Of a stretch of 64,000 nt of DNA, positions 62,022-64,000 are shown piece by piece. Positions within the stretch are counted from its first letter, which is position 1; each line of letters opens with the position of its first letter. The notes under the pieces are model-generated. The model was given only the letters and a program-made list of their open reading frames with translations, was not told the DNA's origin and did no database searches. A program made the translations under genes and the position numbers. Location of the stretch: assembly GCF_024622975.1 (NCBI RefSeq), contig NZ_JANJZT010000004.1, positions 1 through 64,000 on the forward strand. The letters are read 5' to 3'. Source of the stretch: Blautia caecimuris (GTDB lineage Bacteria > Bacillota > Clostridia > Lachnospirales > Lachnospiraceae).

Positions 62022-63074
62022 ATGGCGAAAAGAGACTATTATGAGGTCCTTGAAGTGGGCAGAAATGCTGATGAAAAGGAAATCAAAAGAGCATACAGAA
62101 AACTTGCCAAGCAGTATCATCCGGATATGAACCCGGGAGATAAGAAGGCAGAACAGAAATTTAAAGAAATCACAGAGGCCTATAATGTTCTCAGTGATAC
62201 GGAAAAGAAGAAATTATACGATCAGTTTGGATTCGCTGCATTTGAGGAAGGCTTTTCGGCAGAAAATGCAGGGGGATTTTCTGGGCGTGGAAATGGCTTC
62301 GGAGGCTTTGATTTCGGCCGGGACGGAAACGGCGCTTATCGGGAATATCATTTTGAAAACGGTAACATGGATGATATTTTTGGGGATATCTTCGGCGATA
62401 TGTTTCATGGTCAGGGTGGACGCACCGGAAGAGGCCGGGCAGGCTTCGGAAGCGGTTTTTCCGGAAATTCCGGCTTCCGGGGGTATCAGGACTTCGGAGG
62501 CAGACAGGGTACAGGACGGGGCAGCGACCTGCGCTCAGAGGTCAGTGTCAGCTTTAAAGAAGCTGTGTTCGGATGTGACAGAATGCTGCAGCTTTCTGAT
62601 CCAAATGGAAAAGCCCAGAAGCTTCAGGTGCATATTCCGGCAGGAATTGAGGATGGAAAGAGCATTCGCCTGAAGGGGAAGGGAAATCCCGGATACGGAG
62701 GCGGAGCATCAGGCGATCTTTTTTTGAAGGTTCATGTGGAACCGGAAACCGGATGGGAGAGAAAAGGTCAGGATATTTATACGATAGCAGAAATTCCTTT
62801 TATGACAGCAGTGCTGGGAGGAGAAGCGAAATTTTCTACTTTGTACGGAGATGTGATGTGCAGGATTCCGGCCGGAACTCAGTGCGGCGGAAAAATCCGG
62901 CTGAGAGGAAAAGGGGTTCCTTCCATGCAGAATCCTTCTGTAAAAGGCGACCAGTATGTGACCATACAGATCCAGGTGCCAAAGGCGGTAAGTAGAGAGG
63001 CGGCCCAGAAACTGAAAGAATACGGAATGGCAATGGACAGAAGCTGTTCAGGCAGACGGGGAAGCGCAGTATAA
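62022..63074 (+). CDS. CbpA-type DnaJ-domain co-chaperone
   Basis: A 350-aa J-protein. The J domain (about 4-70) has the HPD motif in [12 protein letters not shown] Gly/Phe-rich linker (about 78-165) and two C-terminal beta domains (about 170-335, [14 protein letters not shown] ... [20 protein letters not shown]) follow. The CxxCxGxG zinc fingers of true DnaJ are missing, so this is a type II/CbpA-like partner that stimulates DnaK. GGAGGTGGC precedes the ATG. Housekeeping dnaJ is presumably elsewhere. Confidence 0.92.
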   Translation: MAKRDYYEVLEVGRNADEKEIKRAYRKLAKQYHPDMNPGDKKAEQKFKEITEAYNVLSDTEKKKLYDQFGFAAFEEGFSAENAGGFSGRGNGFGGFDFGRDGNGAYREYHFENGNMDDIFGDIFGDMFHGQGGRTGRGRAGFGSGFSGNSGFRGYQDFGGRQGTGRGSDLRSEVSVSFKEAVFGCDRMLQLSDPNGKAQKLQVHIPAGIEDGKSIRLKGKGNPGYGGGASGDLFLKVHVEPETGWERKGQDIYTIAEIPFMTAVLGGEAKFSTLYGDVMCRIPAGTQCGGKIRLRGKGVPSMQNPSVKGDQYVTIQIQVPKAVSREAAQKLKEYGMAMDRSCSGRRGSAV

Positions 63075-63219
63075 AGCGCTTCCTTTTTGGCTTCTCAGTA
63101 TAAAGCAAAACATACTTTTCAAATACTGGCTGTCATTTTATAATAGAGAAAATGCTATGTTTGCTGTAATGTGACAGTGATCAGATGTGTTTAGACTTGC
63201 TTTGATGAGGGATGTATTT

Positions 63220-64000
63220 ATGAAACTGAGTATGTGGATGATCGCAAATCGTATCTGCGCTTTGGAACCGGAACTCTATATTGAAGAGGATGCGCCTATC
63301 TGTCTTAGAAGTGCACGCATGGCCTATGCAACAGACTGTGTTCATGTATATCAGTCAGGAGCAGACGCAGTGTGTCAGGGGATCGGAGGAAAAATTGTTC
63401 TCAGGGATATGGACTGCCAGCAGGCCTTTGAAATCATTCAGAGTGTTTTTGATATTTATGATGACTGGATCAGCGGTTTGCTGCCGGTTGCAGGGACAGA
63501 GGATTATCAGAGGATCGTAGATGAAAGCCGGCAGATTTTTCAGAATCCTGTTATATTCCTGGATGGGGACAACAGAGTTCTTGCTCTCAGCTCCCAGTAT
63601 GGGGAAAAGGACATTGACAGGGAGTGGGAGCATCTGTGCAGATACGGCTACAGTTCCCTGGACTATATTCAGAAGTTCCGCAGAACATATTCGCAGAATG
63701 ATTTTTATATTAAAAATAAGGCGCAGCTGTTTTCTTTCGGACCGGAGCTGGATAACTGTGTTACTATGTCAGTGGCAGTTTATTATGATAATCTGTTTTG
63801 CGGGAGAATCAATGTTCTGGAAACAGACCGGAAGCTGAATCTGGGAGACATACAGATTCTGGAAATCCTTGCCAGTCATTTGTCTCCGTATCTTGGAGCT
63901 ATGCGTTACCGGCAAAATCAGGATTTTCATCAGAATATTTTTCAGGATCTTCTGCAAAAGCAGAATATTCCTGCTACGGTACTGGAAGAGCGGCTGCACT
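63220..64000 (+). CDS. PucR/CdaR-like transcriptional regulator (truncated by window end)
   Basis: An open frame of 260 codons running off the window. It starts MKLSMWMIANRI behind GATGAGGGATG. It contains an N-terminal sensor-like region, a GAF-like stretch (about 105-240, with VIFLDGDNRVLALSSQYG and FCGRINVLETDRKLNLGDIQILEILASHL), then LLQKQNIP at the edge. This layout is typical of long PucR-type regulators of Lachnospiraceae, whose helix-turn-helix lies at the C-terminus, outside the window. The ligand is unknown. Confidence 0.7.
   Translation, partial: MKLSMWMIANRICALEPELYIEEDAPICLRSARMAYATDCVHVYQSGADAVCQGIGGKIVLRDMDCQQAFEIIQSVFDIYDDWISGLLPVAGTEDYQRIVDESRQIFQNPVIFLDGDNRVLALSSQYGEKDIDREWEHLCRYGYSSLDYIQKFRRTYSQNDFYIKNKAQLFSFGPELDNCVTMSVAVYYDNLFCGRINVLETDRKLNLGDIQILEILASHLSPYLGAMRYRQNQDFHQNIFQDLLQKQNIPATVLEERLH

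Overview
This 64 kb window looks like chromosome from a gut-type Lachnospiraceae bacterium (Blautia/Mediterraneibacter-like). The assignment is inference. It rests on low-to-moderate GC with strong AGGAGG ribosome sites, a DUF6472 small protein, a type I-C CRISPR repeat ending in GGGTTGAAAT, a clostridial fused AdhE, a folT gene behind a THF riboswitch, and an Rnf-type redox operon. No rRNA, tRNA, insertion sequence or prophage was recognised.

Layout. 1-3.5 kb: the end of a type I-C CRISPR-Cas locus (cas4-cas1-cas2, leader, 18 intact repeats plus one degenerate repeat). 3.5-6.2 kb: an NSS amino-acid transporter paired with an aminotransferase. 6.3-7.05 kb: a small alarmone synthetase. 7.3-10.8 kb: adhE behind Rex-like operators, with a small kinase-like gene. 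11-14.1 kb: a DUF3990 ADP-ribosyltransferase-like gene with its partner, then an ECF sigma/anti-sigma pair with an ECF-type promoter. 14.3-25.5 kb: typA, a tandem-OB SSB-like protein, riboswitch-folT, cobO, dapA-dapB, a lipoprotein, a eukaryotic-type hisA, a TetR/radical SAM pair, rfbF and a BFD-like ferredoxin.

25.5-37 kb is the most unusual stretch. After a FUSC transporter there is a reduced Rnf-like operon: rnfC, rnfD, an RnfG whose FMN domain is split by two nearly identical inserted domains, and one Rnf-Nqr membrane subunit. No rnfB or second Rnf-Nqr gene is present. About 4 kb away lie apbE (flavin transferase), a Gx/Hpre_diP_synt_I transporter and a NusG_II-domain protein, families associated with extracytosolic flavin-based redox chemistry. 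Between them are repair and small metabolic genes and a VanZ-inositol monophosphatase fusion.

37-48 kb is mostly housekeeping and stress response: secA, a G3E GTPase, XRE regulators, a HAD phosphatase, PadR-DUF1700, a Y-family polymerase with a YolD-like protein, bcp and yaaA. 48.6-55.4 kb is a kdp potassium-uptake operon (a 33-aa membrane peptide, kdpF, A, B, C) ending in a KdpD that lacks its histidine-kinase domain, with no kdpE. 55.4-61.8 kb is a probable four-carbon acid-sugar catabolic regulon: a TIM-like isomerase diverging from pdxA2, a DUF1537 kinase, an RpiB/LacAB isomerase, a permease and a DeoR regulator, with AACGAAAA boxes at the divergent promoters. The window closes with a CbpA-type DnaJ behind a possible attenuator and a truncated PucR/CdaR-like regulator gene.
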